A DNA stretch of 64,000 bases from Enterobacter asburiae (GCF_024599655.1 NZ_CP102247.1:4712001-4776000); one strand, 5' to 3'. Shown: positions 14,812-24,660, counted from the first letter of the stretch. Numbers and translations: made by a program. The notes: generated from the letters alone by a model not told the origin.

Positions 14812-16346
14812 AACAGCCCCAGCGGTTTATCGGAGTAGCTGACCAGCAAGCATTTCGTCTGCTGGTAATGCTCCAGCATCATCTTGTGGGTTTCACGCCC
14901 GATGCCCGACTGCTTATAACCGCCAAAGGCCGCGTGCGCCGGATAGGCGTGGTAGCAGTTGGTCCAGACGCGCCCGGCCTGAATGCCTCTGCCCATTTTA
15001 TAGGCCAGATTACCGTTGCGGCTCCAGACGCCTGCCCCCAGGCCATACGGCGTGTCGTTGGCAATCTCCAGCGCCTCCTCCATGGTTTTGAAGGTGGTCA
15101 CGGCCAGCACCGGTCCGAAAATTTCCTCCTGGAAGACGCGCATGTTGTTCTGACCGAACAGGATCGTCGGTTCAAGGTAATACCCTTCCTGCAGATCCCC
15201 TCCCAGCACCTTACGGCGACCACCGGTCAGAATATCCGCCCCTTCTTTCTTGCCGATATCAATGTAGTTGAGGATAGTTTCAAGCTGTCCGTGTGAGACC
15301 TGCGCGCCCATCTGCGTGACGTTATCGAGCGGGTTACCGCTGCGGATAGACTCAACGCGACGAATAGCCCGTTCCATAAAGCGCTCGTAGATGGACTCCT
15401 GCACCAGCGCGCGGCTTGGGCAGGTGCAGACTTCGCCCTGGTTAAACGCAAACAGCGCAAACCCTTCCAGGGCTTTATCGAAGAAGGCATCCTCTTCCTC
15501 CATCACGTCCGCGAAGAAGATGTTCGGGGATTTCCCGCCCAGCTCCAGGGTCACCGGAATAATATTCTGCGTGGCGTACTGCATGATCTGCTGGCCCACT
15601 TCCGTCGACCCGGTAAACGCCACTTTGGCGATCCGTTTCGAGGTCGCCAGATATTCTCCAATCTCACCGCCCGCACCGTTGACCACGTTAATCACGCCCG
15701 GCGGCAGAAGATCGCCAACGATTTCCATCAGCAGCAGCACCGAGAGCGGGGTCAGACGCGCCGGTTTCAGCACAATGCAGTTCCCGGCCGCCAGCGCGGG
15801 CGCCATTTTCCAGCTCGCCATCAGCAGCGGGAAGTTCCACGGAATAATTTGCCCGACGACGCCCAGCGGTTCGTGGAAGTGATACGCCACGGTATCGCTG
15901 TCTACCTCGCTTATCCCGCCCTCCTGAGCGCGAATGCAGGAGGCAAAATAGCGGAAGTGGTCGATGGCCAGCGGCACGTCTGCCGCCATCGTTTCCCGGA
16001 TCGGCTTGCCGTTATCCCAGGTTTCCGCCGTCGCCAGCAGCTCCAGATTCTGCTCCATCCGGTCGGCGATTTTGAACAAAATGGCCGCGCGGTCCTGAAC
16101 GGAGGTATGGCCCCATTTATCTTTCGCTTTGTGCGCCGCATCCAGCGCCAGATCGATATCGCGCCTGCCGGAGCTGGCTATCTCGCACAGCGGCTGGCCG
16201 GTAACGGGGGTCAGGTTGGAATAGTATTCGCCGTCGACGGGAGCTACCCAGTCGCCGCCAATAAAGTTGTCATAACGAGGCTTCAGCTTGAGGGGAAAAC
16301 CATACTCGCCGGGCTGGATACGCGATGAGGGAGGATTGTTTGTCAT
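14808..16346 (-). CDS. aldB: aldehyde dehydrogenase B
   Basis: NADP-linked aldehyde dehydrogenase, active on acetaldehyde and other aldehydes in the cytosol and stationary-phase induced in E. coli. The 512-residue product equals E. coli AldB in length. Catalytic C307 (NQGEVCTCPS), general base E268 (VTLELGGKSPN) and the cofactor segment FTGSTEVGQ are intact. The ATG at 16346 is preceded by AAGGAG at a six-base spacing; a longer frame to 16436 exists but runs through an inverted repeat. The gene is convergent with the LysR gene and lies 86 bases downstream of selB. Confidence 0.96.
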   Translation of the reverse strand: MTNNPPSSRIQPGEYGFPLKLKPRYDNFIGGDWVAPVDGEYYSNLTPVTGQPLCEIASSGRRDIDLALDAAHKAKDKWGHTSVQDRAAILFKIADRMEQNLELLATAETWDNGKPIRETMAADVPLAIDHFRYFASCIRAQEGGISEVDSDTVAYHFHEPLGVVGQIIPWNFPLLMASWKMAPALAAGNCIVLKPARLTPLSVLLLMEIVGDLLPPGVINVVNGAGGEIGEYLATSKRIAKVAFTGSTEVGQQIMQYATQNIIPVTLELGGKSPNIFFADVMEEEDAFFDKALEGFALFAFNQGEVCTCPSRALVQESIYERFMERAIRRVESIRSGNPLDNVTQMGAQVSHGQLETILNYIDIGKKEGADILTGGRRKVLGGDLQEGYYLEPTILFGQNNMRVFQEEIFGPVLAVTTFKTMEEALEIANDTPYGLGAGVWSRNGNLAYKMGRGIQAGRVWTNCYHAYPAHAAFGGYKQSGIGRETHKMMLEHYQQTKCLLVSYSDKPLGLF

Positions 16347-16384
16347 GACCGTCTCCTTGCTGTTGGTGTACAACAAGGGTAGTT

Positions 16385-16411
16385 CCGGCTGGCGATTTTC
16401 TCGCCAACCGG
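16385..16411. terminator. inverted repeat after selB
   Basis: CCGGCTGGCGA / TCGCCAACCGG with a five-base loop pairs except at one position. It lies between the selB stop and the aldB start and could end or weaken the selAB message. No T-run follows in the selB direction, so factor-independent termination is uncertain. Confidence 0.5.
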
Positions 16412-16432
16412 TAACGGCGTTTACGACGGGGG

Positions 16433-18280
16433 TCACGGAGTTTCAGGAAATAATAACGAATCTCGCAATAAATGATCGTTACCGCGACGGCGGGTAAAGC
16501 CGATGCGGTTGAAATACTCCAGGATCTGAATCGCCAGCTTGCGGCCCACGTTCAGCCGGTCGCGGAAATCGGCCGCGCAGGTAGAGCCCCGCTCCTGATC
16601 CAGCTCGCGGATCAGGTTGGCAAACGCCACAATACGATCGTTACGGTAATAACGATCTTTCACGATCGCGACTATCAGCCCCTGCTGCGCCGCATGGCGC
16701 AATACCTGACGCATCACCTGCTCGTCGGTGCTCGTTTCGCGGGCCAGATCGCGAACCCACCACGGCTCATCGCCAAACAGCGAGGCCACTTTTTGCCATA
16801 CTGCCTCTTGCTCTGCGGTGAACCCGGCCTTGTGATCCGGCAGATGCAGCCAGCCGTGGTGGCTTTTAATCACACCGCTTTCGCGCATGTTTTCAATCAG
16901 CAGCAGCACCAGCGCATCGTCTTCCATCGGCAGCGCCATGCGTCGCAGACGCTCACGGCCCGGGCCAGGCTCGTCCTGATGCTGTTCATGGTACGTCGCC
17001 AGCGTGTTCAGTATCTTACGCTGCCATTGCGCAGCAACCGGTGCATTGAGCAGGCTGTCGCCAGCCTGTATAAAGCCCGGCTCTTGGGTGAGCTGGTGTA
17101 GGCCTTCCCCGCTCAGCTGGCGTGCCCATGCAAAATCACTCAGGCTCACCGCACCGCGATCGAGATGCACCCGCAGCGCGGCGCTATCATCGCTGGCCTG
17201 CACGAGCGCTGCCAGCCACTGCAGATATTCAGGTTTACGCTTGCCGCGTCGCGGTGGATTCAGCGCGACGACCCGTGCCCCGGCCAGCGTTTCCCGCGCG
17301 GAAATATCACGCAATACCAGACGATCGTTGTCAGCAAGCCAGAGCGGAGAATCGAATACCAGTTCGGCAAGGTCGTTTTCCAGCAGCGACACGCGCCCGG
17401 TGATATGGCTCGCCGCATGGTGAATATGCAGCGGCTGCCATTGGGTCAGGGGCACGTTTGTCTGCAGAGAGACAATGACGCGTTCAGACGGTTCAGGTGG
17501 GGCATCGGCCAGCAGCCAGTCGCCGCGGTTAAGCTGCTCTTTTTCCGCATCCCCGGCAATGTTCAGCGCGATCCGCTGCCCGGCATGAGCATGCTCTGCG
17601 GGCTGGTTTTGCGCATGCAGGCCGCGCACGCGCATCGGCTTGTTAACGCCCGTCAGCCACAGGCTATCCCCCACTTTCACTTCGCCGCTCAGCGCCGTAC
17701 CGGTAACCACCAGACCCGCGCCTTTGACGGTAAACGCCCGGTCAATGGCCAGACGGAAGCGGTGGTGGCTGGCGTGGTCACGCGACGAAAGCTGCTGTAA
17801 GTGGTGGCGAAGTTCATCGATACCGCGCCCTTCTGTCGCCACGGTGACAAAAAGCGGCGCATCGGCAAAACCATATTCCCGCAGGGTCGCATGCACCGTT
17901 TCGCGCACCTCGCTGACGCGCGCGTCGTCCACGCGATCGGCTTTGGTCAGCGCCACGGTCAGCTGCGGGTTGCCGGTCAGCTGCAGGATCGCCAGGTGCT
18001 CACGGGTTTGCGCCATAACGCCGTCATCGCAGGCCACCACCAGCAGGGCATGATCGATGCCCCCCACGCCCGCCAGCATGTTGGACAGAAACTTTTCATG
18101 CCCCGGAACATCAATAAAACCCAGTACGCGGCCGTCCGGCTGGGGCCAGTAGGCATAGCCCAGATCGATGGTCATGCCGCGCTTTTTCTCTTCCGGCAGG
18201 CGGTCGGCGTTTATGCCGGTAATCGCCTGCAGTAACGTGGTTTTTCCGTGGTCGACGTGACCGGCGGTGGCAATAATCAT
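16433..18280 (-). CDS. selB: selenocysteine-specific translation elongation factor SelB
   Basis: GTPase that carries selenocysteinyl-tRNA(Sec) to the ribosome and binds the SECIS hairpin of the message. Its 615 residues agree with E. coli (614). The N-terminal EF-Tu-like part shows G1 AGHVDHGKTTLL, G3 DVPGHEKF and G4 TKADRV; the C-terminal third is made of winged-helix domains for RNA binding and ends near NRIGFTRRRGNDHLL. The ATG overlaps the selA stop by four bases, so the two are one operon. The cell therefore must use selenocysteine, although no Sec-containing gene lies in this window. Confidence 0.96.
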   Translation of the reverse strand: MIIATAGHVDHGKTTLLQAITGINADRLPEEKKRGMTIDLGYAYWPQPDGRVLGFIDVPGHEKFLSNMLAGVGGIDHALLVVACDDGVMAQTREHLAILQLTGNPQLTVALTKADRVDDARVSEVRETVHATLREYGFADAPLFVTVATEGRGIDELRHHLQQLSSRDHASHHRFRLAIDRAFTVKGAGLVVTGTALSGEVKVGDSLWLTGVNKPMRVRGLHAQNQPAEHAHAGQRIALNIAGDAEKEQLNRGDWLLADAPPEPSERVIVSLQTNVPLTQWQPLHIHHAASHITGRVSLLENDLAELVFDSPLWLADNDRLVLRDISARETLAGARVVALNPPRRGKRKPEYLQWLAALVQASDDSAALRVHLDRGAVSLSDFAWARQLSGEGLHQLTQEPGFIQAGDSLLNAPVAAQWQRKILNTLATYHEQHQDEPGPGRERLRRMALPMEDDALVLLLIENMRESGVIKSHHGWLHLPDHKAGFTAEQEAVWQKVASLFGDEPWWVRDLARETSTDEQVMRQVLRHAAQQGLIVAIVKDRYYRNDRIVAFANLIRELDQERGSTCAADFRDRLNVGRKLAIQILEYFNRIGFTRRRGNDHLLRDSLLFPETP

Positions 18281-19662
18281 TTCAACAACATCTCCAGAAA
18301 TCGCTCTTCATCTTCAAGGCAGCGCAGATCCAGCCACATTCGGCCATCGTAAATCCGCCCGATAACCGGCGCAGGCAGGCCACGCCAGCGCGACGACAGG
18401 GCTTCAAGGTGGCTGCCGCGCCCGTCACGCGGGGTGAACGTAAGCGCTTCACTCGGCAGCCTGTCCACCGGCAGCGAACCGCTGCCAATCTGCGACTGGC
18501 AGGGTTCAATGCGAACGTCAAAATCGGGGTAGTGCGGGGCAATGCGCGGCAGCAGCAGTTCGGTCTGGGCGCGAATCGAGGCGGCATCGCGGGTTAACAG
18601 ACGCAGCGTGGGCAGGCGGTCGGCCAGTTTCTCCGGATGGAGATAGAGCCGCAGCGTTGCCTCCAGCGCGGCAAGCGTCATTTTATCGGCTCGCAGGGCG
18701 CGCTTGAGCGGATGCTGCTGCAGCTTCGCAATCAGCTCGCGCTTGCCGACAATAATCCCGGCCTGCGGCCCGCCCAGCAGCTTGTCGCCGGAAAAGCTGA
18801 CCAGGCTGACACCCGCGGCAATCATCTCTTGCGGCATCGGCTCCTTCGGCAGCCCGTAAAGACTCAGATCCACCAGCGAGCCGCTGCCGAGATCGGCAAT
18901 CACCGGTATATTCAATTCGCGGCCGATCGCCGCCAGCTCCGCCTCTTCAACCGTTTTGGTGAAGCCTTCAATATGGTAATTGCTGGTGTGGACCTTCATC
19001 AGCAGAGCGGTATTTTCATTCACCGCCGCGCGATAATCTTTCGCATGGGTACGGTTGGTAGTGCCCACTTCATGCAGCGTGCAGCCCGCCTGGCGCATCA
19101 CGTCCGGAATGCGAAACGCCCCGCCAATCTCCACCAGCTCGCCGCGTGACACCACCACCTCTTTGCCGCTGGCGGTGGCCGCCAGCATCAGCAGCACCGC
19201 TGCGGCGTTGTTATTCACAATGCAGGCATCTTCCGCGCCGGTCAGCTGGCACAGCAGGTCCGCCAGCGCCCGGTCACGATGCCCGCGCCCGGCGCCGTCC
19301 AGATCGTACTCCAGCGTCACGGGCGCTCGCATGGCCTGCGCGACCGCCGCGATAGCCTCTTCCGCCTGCTGCGCGCGGCCCAGGTTGGTATGCAGTACGG
19401 TACCGGTCAGGTTAATCACCGGGCGTAACGCGCTTTGCGCTTTCTCATCCAGCCGGCGTTCAGCTTCCTGCTCCCACGCCGCGCACCAGCCGGGCAAGGC
19501 GTTTTCTGCCTGAATTGCGCATCGGGCTTCGTCCTGAAGCAGGCGTAACATCTCCACCGTCGCGGTATGGCCGAAGCGCTCAACAACAGCATGCATGCGG
19601 GGCTCGCGAAGGAGACGGTCGGTAGCGGGGATCTGGCTGTACAGCGAATGATGAGTAGTCAT
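18277..19662 (-). CDS. selA: L-seryl-tRNA(Sec) selenium transferase
   Basis: PLP enzyme that turns Ser-tRNA(Sec) into Sec-tRNA(Sec) using selenophosphate. The 461-residue product is close to the E. coli protein (463). The PLP lysine is K294 in SFSGDKLLGGPQAG. The ATG at 19662 (MTTHHSLYSQIP) is chosen; the frame stays open upstream to 19857, but that part is a CCCTC repeat and an ERIC element. The N-terminal 70 residues differ more from E. coli than the rest. Its stop overlaps the selB start. Confidence 0.94.
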   Translation of the reverse strand: MTTHHSLYSQIPATDRLLREPRMHAVVERFGHTATVEMLRLLQDEARCAIQAENALPGWCAAWEQEAERRLDEKAQSALRPVINLTGTVLHTNLGRAQQAEEAIAAVAQAMRAPVTLEYDLDGAGRGHRDRALADLLCQLTGAEDACIVNNNAAAVLLMLAATASGKEVVVSRGELVEIGGAFRIPDVMRQAGCTLHEVGTTNRTHAKDYRAAVNENTALLMKVHTSNYHIEGFTKTVEEAELAAIGRELNIPVIADLGSGSLVDLSLYGLPKEPMPQEMIAAGVSLVSFSGDKLLGGPQAGIIVGKRELIAKLQQHPLKRALRADKMTLAALEATLRLYLHPEKLADRLPTLRLLTRDAASIRAQTELLLPRIAPHYPDFDVRIEPCQSQIGSGSLPVDRLPSEALTFTPRDGRGSHLEALSSRWRGLPAPVIGRIYDGRMWLDLRCLEDEERFLEMLLK

Positions 19663-19688
19663 GAAAGCGCCTGGCGAGTAAATATCTT

Positions 19689-19710
19689 CCCCCCTCCCGA
19701 CGGGAGAGGG
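19689..19710. repeat. CCCTC/GAGGG palindromic repeat, short copy
   Basis: CCCCCTCCC / GGGAGAGGG arms form a short hairpin upstream of selA, 27 bases before its ATG. It is a reduced copy of the family seen at 31-67 and could lie in the selA leader. Confidence 0.65.
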
Positions 19711-19756
19711 AGTTAACATGTGGAGGGATTGTAACGCCTCCGACGCCGAAGTGTTA

Positions 19757-19883
<127 letters not shown>

Positions 19884-19890
19884 ACCCGCG

Positions 19891-20499
19891 TCAAGCCTTT
19901 GGCGGTTCTGTCCGGGCAAAGCTCTCGCGGCTAAAAAGCGTGTCTGCCAGTTTCACCAGCAGCGGACGGTCGACGCACCAGCCGGGGGAAACGCGGCGGA
20001 AGTTGAGATAGCCGATGGCGCAGGCGATGGCAATGGTTGCCAGGTTCAGGCTGTCGGTTTGAATCTTTCCCTCTTGGATAAGCTGCTCGCACCTGTCCAG
20101 GCTGCGGCTGATTTTTTCCCGCTGGCGTAACAGTTCCGTTTCCGACTGCTGGGCGGCGGGCCTTGCCTGTTCACGCACGGAGGTTAACGCCGCATCCATA
20201 ATGCCATCGGCCAGGGCTTCGACTTGCTTCACTGCCAGCGCCGCTTTTGGGTCAGCCGGAAGCATGGCCGGGGCAACGCCCAGCAACTCGATATACTCCG
20301 CAATAATCGGGGAATCGAACCAGTATTCGCCCTCGTCCGTCACCAGCGCCGGGACTTTCCCCAGCGGGTTGTACTGCGCGACGCCGTTTTCGGCGTTGTA
20401 AGGCTGTTCATTGATGAATTCAAATTCAATCCCTTTCTCCAGCAGGAGAATCGAGATCTTTCGCACGAAGGGACTGGTGTAGCTACCGATGAGTTTCAT
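19891..20499 (-). CDS. yibF: glutathione S-transferase-like protein YibF
   Basis: Cytosolic GST-family protein of 202 residues. The N-terminal thioredoxin-like domain shows SYTSPFVRKISILLLEKG, the cis-proline segment NPLGKVPALV and the glutathione gamma-Glu site DSPIIAEYIE. The C-terminal half is the all-helical GST domain. The physiological substrate is unknown. It sits upstream of selA as in E. coli, with an ERIC element between them. The ATG at 20499 begins MKLIGSYTSP as in the family. Confidence 0.93.
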   Translation of the reverse strand: MKLIGSYTSPFVRKISILLLEKGIEFEFINEQPYNAENGVAQYNPLGKVPALVTDEGEYWFDSPIIAEYIELLGVAPAMLPADPKAALAVKQVEALADGIMDAALTSVREQARPAAQQSETELLRQREKISRSLDRCEQLIQEGKIQTDSLNLATIAIACAIGYLNFRRVSPGWCVDRPLLVKLADTLFSRESFARTEPPKA

Positions 20500-20589
20500 T
20501 GCCTGATCCTTGATGCCGGAAAAAGCTCAGTATGGATCAAGCGATGAAAAAAGGGCAGGTATGCGTGTCGCATTCCTGCCCTGGAAGGA

Positions 20590-21726
20590 TTAGTGATCGA
20601 GGTAGAGGTAGTGCATCCAGCTGGTCATGCGCAGCAATACTTTACGCATCACCGAGACGTGGGCGAAATGGTCCGAGTAGACCGCCACTTGGGCATAGAT
20701 ACCGTCCGGCAGCGCATCGACTTCGGCATTCGGATCCAGTTCGATAGTGCCCAACACGCCGTCCGTTCCCGGAACCACCGTCAGCGACTGCAGCGCGCCC
20801 TGCGCCTGATAGGAGCCTCCCGGCACCACCGGCAGAATCGCGGTGAGCTTCCCGGAGAATACCTGGCCCGGCAGCGCGTTAAACACCACTTCCGCTTCAT
20901 CGCCCGGCTTCAGGCGCAGCAGCGAGTTCTGACGGAACTGGGCCACGATCTGACGCTTCTGTTCAGGAATAAAGACCATCACCGGACGCAACGGCAGCGC
21001 GGCGGCGTACGTCCCCGGACGGATCAGCACCTGGGTGATGTAGCCATTGCTTGGCGCACGCACCACGGTCTGATCCAGGTTGTATTTGGCTTCGGCAAGC
21101 TGAGCGCGTAAGGAGGCAATCTGCGACTGCTCGCCGTTCACCATGCTGTCCAACTGGCTTTGAATCTGGGTCTGTTCAGCAACGGAGCCTTTTACCAGCG
21201 CATCCTGCGCGAGATAGTTCTGCCGCGCGTTGTCGATATCGCTTTCAGAGAACGGATTCACCTTCGCCTGGCTGCCTTTCAGGTAGCGCTGATAATCTTT
21301 ATACAGGCGGTCGCGCTCTGCTGAGACGCGCGTCGTATTAGCGACGGCCTCCACCAGCTGCGCTTTCAGATTGTCGATATTGTGCGTCGCGGTCACCAGG
21401 TCAGCCTGGAGTCTGTCAACGCGCGCCTGATAGCGGCCCGGATCCAGTTTAAATAACACTTCACCTTTTTTAATAAGCTGGTTATTTTTATCGGTCACTT
21501 CACTGACCACCCCGGTAACCTGCGGCGTAATCGGAATAGAAATAACCGCTTTTTGCGCCGTAAAGGTGTACGGATGGTTATAGTTCATTAACAGAATAAG
21601 ACCGGCAACAATAAACACCCCGCCTAATGTCGCGGTGGCAAGCGTCCACTGGTTTACCGGAATACGGAATATTTTAAAAATCACCCAGGCAAATGCCACA
21701 TAGGTCAAAATAATTAACAGATCCAT
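20590..21726 (-). CDS. yibH: HlyD-family membrane fusion protein YibH
   Basis: Inner-membrane protein of 378 residues in the periplasmic adaptor family. It has an N-terminal pair of hydrophobic stretches (residues about 3-20 and 27-48), a lipoyl/barrel-sandwich part (VISIPITPQVTGVVSEV and APSNGYITQVLIRPG), and a long coiled-coil hairpin about residues 100-210. No transporter or outer-membrane channel gene is adjacent, so its partner is unknown. It follows yibI by two bases and forms a two-gene operon. E. coli has the paralogous pair yiaV-yiaW near yiaU, absent here. Confidence 0.92.
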   Translation of the reverse strand: MDLLIILTYVAFAWVIFKIFRIPVNQWTLATATLGGVFIVAGLILLMNYNHPYTFTAQKAVISIPITPQVTGVVSEVTDKNNQLIKKGEVLFKLDPGRYQARVDRLQADLVTATHNIDNLKAQLVEAVANTTRVSAERDRLYKDYQRYLKGSQAKVNPFSESDIDNARQNYLAQDALVKGSVAEQTQIQSQLDSMVNGEQSQIASLRAQLAEAKYNLDQTVVRAPSNGYITQVLIRPGTYAAALPLRPVMVFIPEQKRQIVAQFRQNSLLRLKPGDEAEVVFNALPGQVFSGKLTAILPVVPGGSYQAQGALQSLTVVPGTDGVLGTIELDPNAEVDALPDGIYAQVAVYSDHFAHVSVMRKVLLRMTSWMHYLYLDH

Positions 21727-21728
21727 GA

Positions 21729-22085
21729 TTAGCGCTCCAGCGTGTTCTTATCAGCAGCAGGCTTTACCGCGGCCAGCTTTTGTTCGAGTTCCGCCACGCG
21801 TTTGGCGAGCGCATCCATGCCCGGCACCTCATCAGGCTTTGTGATGTGGTTCTGCATACCCCAGCCGCGATCTTCACGGTACAGCGTGGCCCAGATCCAC
21901 AGGAACGGCCAGATGGCATGGAGCGTAAAAAGGCTAATCCAGCCTGCCGTATGAATCGCATCGGCATGGGGATGGTTACGCTTTTTGGCCATATTATAAG
22001 GGATGTCATGGATGGCGATGATTCCGTAAAAGAGAACCAGAAATACAAAAATCAATACGCCCAGCGCAAAATAGTTGAGAAACAT
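21729..22085 (-). CDS. yibI: DUF3302 inner membrane protein YibI
   Basis: A 118-residue protein with two hydrophobic segments (about residues 3-25 and 46-66) and a basic loop KKRNHPHADA between them, then a C-terminal helix rich in charged residues with heptad spacing (DALAKRVAELEQKLAAV). It is the constant partner of YibH-type adaptors; the function is unknown. It is the first gene of the yibI-yibH pair, with the ATG at 22085 after GAGGAGAAT. It is divergent from mtlA across a 656-base control region. Confidence 0.9.
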   Translation of the reverse strand: MFLNYFALGVLIFVFLVLFYGIIAIHDIPYNMAKKRNHPHADAIHTAGWISLFTLHAIWPFLWIWATLYREDRGWGMQNHITKPDEVPGMDALAKRVAELEQKLAAVKPAADKNTLER

Positions 22086-22741
22086 ATTCTCCTCACTTAA
22101 ACAACGTCAACTCATTAAATTAATATAATGGTATGCAACCTAATTAATTTTTATAAGCACGGGGTTGTGCTTACTATTTCCGAGCCGGGGAGTATGGGTT
22201 TTTATAATATCTCCATGCAAGTTTATAAGCGTGTCAAAATATATCCTGAATAATAATAGACTTAACCTTACAATATGAGCGTAATCCACCTTTTAACTTT
22301 TTGCCATACCACAGATCAAAAGTGGTTTTTTAGCTTAACGTGTCGTGCTAAGTCATCCTGACGCCGAATCGCCAGGCAGAGTTTGCCGCCGATCGCAGCC
22401 GGAGAAATCTGCATAAAAATATTTTGTGAAATCAGTCACAATCCAGAAACAAACACACAAAACCAAAACGTGAACAACATCACAGAAAAGGGTGGTTTTT
22501 GCTTTATTTCTCGCCATCGTATTTTTTTTGCACATCCATTTTGTGATTCAGATCACCTCATTAATATCCACACCCCCTACATTTACGTGACATGCGTCAC
22601 ACAAATTTTCGCTGTCTGGACAGTTGAACGATTCAGTGCCAGATTTCACAGCATCAGAACAGGGTCCGGCTACCTCTGCCGCCTCATTAACAATAAACCT
22701 CGGGCCGCAAGCCTAAGCGCAAACAGAAGAAGGGGTGTTTT
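22086..22741. other. yibI-mtlA intergenic control region
   Basis: 656 bases without a convincing gene. The part next to yibI (22090-22330) is AT-rich and has no clear motif. The part next to mtlA (22425-22601) holds four CRP-like palindromes. A long mtlA leader of roughly 100 bases probably precedes the ATG at 22742. No small RNA was recognised. Confidence 0.7.
22425..22601 (+). promoter_or_regulatory. four CRP-like sites upstream of mtlA
   Basis: Four TGTGA-N6-TCACA-type sites are visible: 22425-22440 (TGTGA/TCACA, perfect), 22469-22484 (CGTGA/TCACA), 22542-22557 (TGTGA/TCACC) and 22586-22601 (CGTGA/TCACA). Multiple CRP sites are also known for the E. coli mtl promoter, so cAMP-CRP control of the mannitol operon is well supported. 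Their spacings are about 44, 73 and 44 bases. Confidence 0.85.
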
Positions 22742-24649
22742 ATGTCATCCGATTTCAAGATCAAAGTTCAAAGCTTTGGTCGTTTCCTCAGCAACATGGT
22801 GATGCCAAATATCGGCGCGTTTATCGCGTGGGGTATCATCACTGCATTGTTCATTCCGACAGGGTGGTTGCCTAACGAAACGCTGGCGAAACTTGTTGGC
22901 CCAATGATTACCTATCTCCTGCCGCTGCTCATCGGTTTCACCGGTGGTCGTCTGGTGGGCGGTGACCGTGGTGGCGTAGTGGGTGCCATCACGACCATGG
23001 GTGTTATCGTCGGCGCGGATATGCCGATGTTCCTCGGTGCAATGATTGCCGGTCCTCTGGGCGGCTGGGCGATTAAGAAATTCGACGTCTGGGTTGATGG
23101 TAAGATCAAATCCGGCTTCGAAATGCTGGTGAACAACTTCTCTGCGGGCATCATCGGGATGATCCTCGCGATTCTGGCGTTCCTCGGCATTGGCCCTGCG
23201 GTTGAAGTACTGTCCAAAATTCTGGCGGCAGGCGTTAACTTCATGGTTGCGCACGACATGCTGCCGCTGGCGTCTATCTTCGTAGAACCGGCGAAAATCC
23301 TGTTCCTGAACAACGCCATCAACCACGGTATCTTCTCGCCGCTGGGTATTCAGCAGTCTCACGATCTCGGCAAGTCCATCTTCTTCCTGATTGAAGCGAA
23401 CCCAGGTCCGGGTATGGGCGTTCTGCTGGCGTACATGTTCTTTGGTCGCGGCAGCGCGAAGCAGTCTGCTGGCGGTGCGGCAATCATTCACTTCCTGGGC
23501 GGTATTCACGAAATTTACTTCCCGTACGTGCTGATGAACCCACGTCTGATCCTGGCCGTTATCCTTGGCGGTATGACCGGCGTGTTCACCCTGAGCGTGC
23601 TGGGCGGCGGTCTGGTTTCTCCTGCTTCTCCGGGTTCTATCCTGGCGGTGCTGGCGATGACGCCAAAAGGGGCTTACTTCGCGAACATTGCGGCCATCTG
23701 TGCGGCCATGGCCGTCTCCTTCGTGGTCTCTTCCATCCTGCTGAAAACCAGCAAAGTGAAAGAAGACGATGATATTGAAGCGGCGACCCGTCGTATGCAC
23801 GACATGAAAGCTGAGTCCAAAGGCGCTACCCCACTGACGGCGGGCGACGTGTCTAACGACCTGAGCCACGTGCGTAAAATCATCGTTGCCTGTGATGCCG
23901 GTATGGGTTCCAGCGCAATGGGTGCAGGCGTGCTGCGTAAGAAAGTGCATGATGCGGGCCTGACCAACATCTCCGTGACCAACAGCGCGATTAACAGCCT
24001 GCCGCCGGATGTTGACCTTGTCATCACGCACCGCGACCTGACCGAACGCGCCATGCGTCAGGTACCGCAGGCACAGCACATCTCGCTGACCAACTTCCTC
24101 GACAGCGGCCTGTACACCAGCCTGACCGAACGTCTGGTTGCGGCGCAGCGTCACGAAGACAACGAAGTGAAAGTGCGCTCCAGCCTGCAGGACAGCTTTG
24201 ACGAGAGCAACGCCCACCTGTTCAAACTGGGTGCGGAAAACATCTTCCTCGGTCGTACAGCGGCAACCAAAGAAGAAGCGATTCGCTTTGCCGGTGAGCA
24301 GCTGGTGAAAGGCGGTTACGTCCAGCCTGAATACGTTGACGCGATGCTGGAACGCGAAAAACTGACGCCAACCTACCTGGGCGAATCCATCGCGGTGCCG
24401 CACGGTACGGTTGAAGCGAAAGATCGCGTGCTGAAAACCGGCGTCGTATTCTGTCAGTATCCTGACGGCGTTCGCTTCGGTGAAGAAGAGGACGACATCG
24501 CCCGTCTGGTGATTGGTATCGCCGCTCGCAACAACGAGCATATTCAGGTGATTACCAGCCTGACCAACGCGCTGGATGACGAAACGGTTATTGAGCGTCT
24601 GGCCAACACCACCAGCGTTGAAGAAGTGCTTGCACTGCTCAACAAATAG
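22742..24649 (+). CDS. mtlA: PTS mannitol-specific transporter EIICBA
   Basis: Inner-membrane phosphotransferase permease that imports D-mannitol and phosphorylates it to mannitol 1-phosphate. The 635-residue chain has the order EIIC (membrane part, about 1-335), EIIB and EIIA. The EIIB phosphocysteine is C384 in VACDAGMGSSAMG and the EIIA phosphohistidine is H554 in AVPHGTVEA, both at the E. coli positions. The EIIC family motif GGIHEIYFPYV is present. The ATG at 22742 follows GAAGGGGTGTTTT. Expression should be CRP-dependent. A palindromic repeat separates it from mtlD. Confidence 0.98.
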   Translation: MSSDFKIKVQSFGRFLSNMVMPNIGAFIAWGIITALFIPTGWLPNETLAKLVGPMITYLLPLLIGFTGGRLVGGDRGGVVGAITTMGVIVGADMPMFLGAMIAGPLGGWAIKKFDVWVDGKIKSGFEMLVNNFSAGIIGMILAILAFLGIGPAVEVLSKILAAGVNFMVAHDMLPLASIFVEPAKILFLNNAINHGIFSPLGIQQSHDLGKSIFFLIEANPGPGMGVLLAYMFFGRGSAKQSAGGAAIIHFLGGIHEIYFPYVLMNPRLILAVILGGMTGVFTLSVLGGGLVSPASPGSILAVLAMTPKGAYFANIAAICAAMAVSFVVSSILLKTSKVKEDDDIEAATRRMHDMKAESKGATPLTAGDVSNDLSHVRKIIVACDAGMGSSAMGAGVLRKKVHDAGLTNISVTNSAINSLPPDVDLVITHRDLTERAMRQVPQAQHISLTNFLDSGLYTSLTERLVAAQRHEDNEVKVRSSLQDSFDESNAHLFKLGAENIFLGRTAATKEEAIRFAGEQLVKGGYVQPEYVDAMLEREKLTPTYLGESIAVPHGTVEAKDRVLKTGVVFCQYPDGVRFGEEEDDIARLVIGIAARNNEHIQVITSLTNALDDETVIERLANTTSVEEVLALLNK

Positions 24650-24660
24650 CAGCGACTCTT

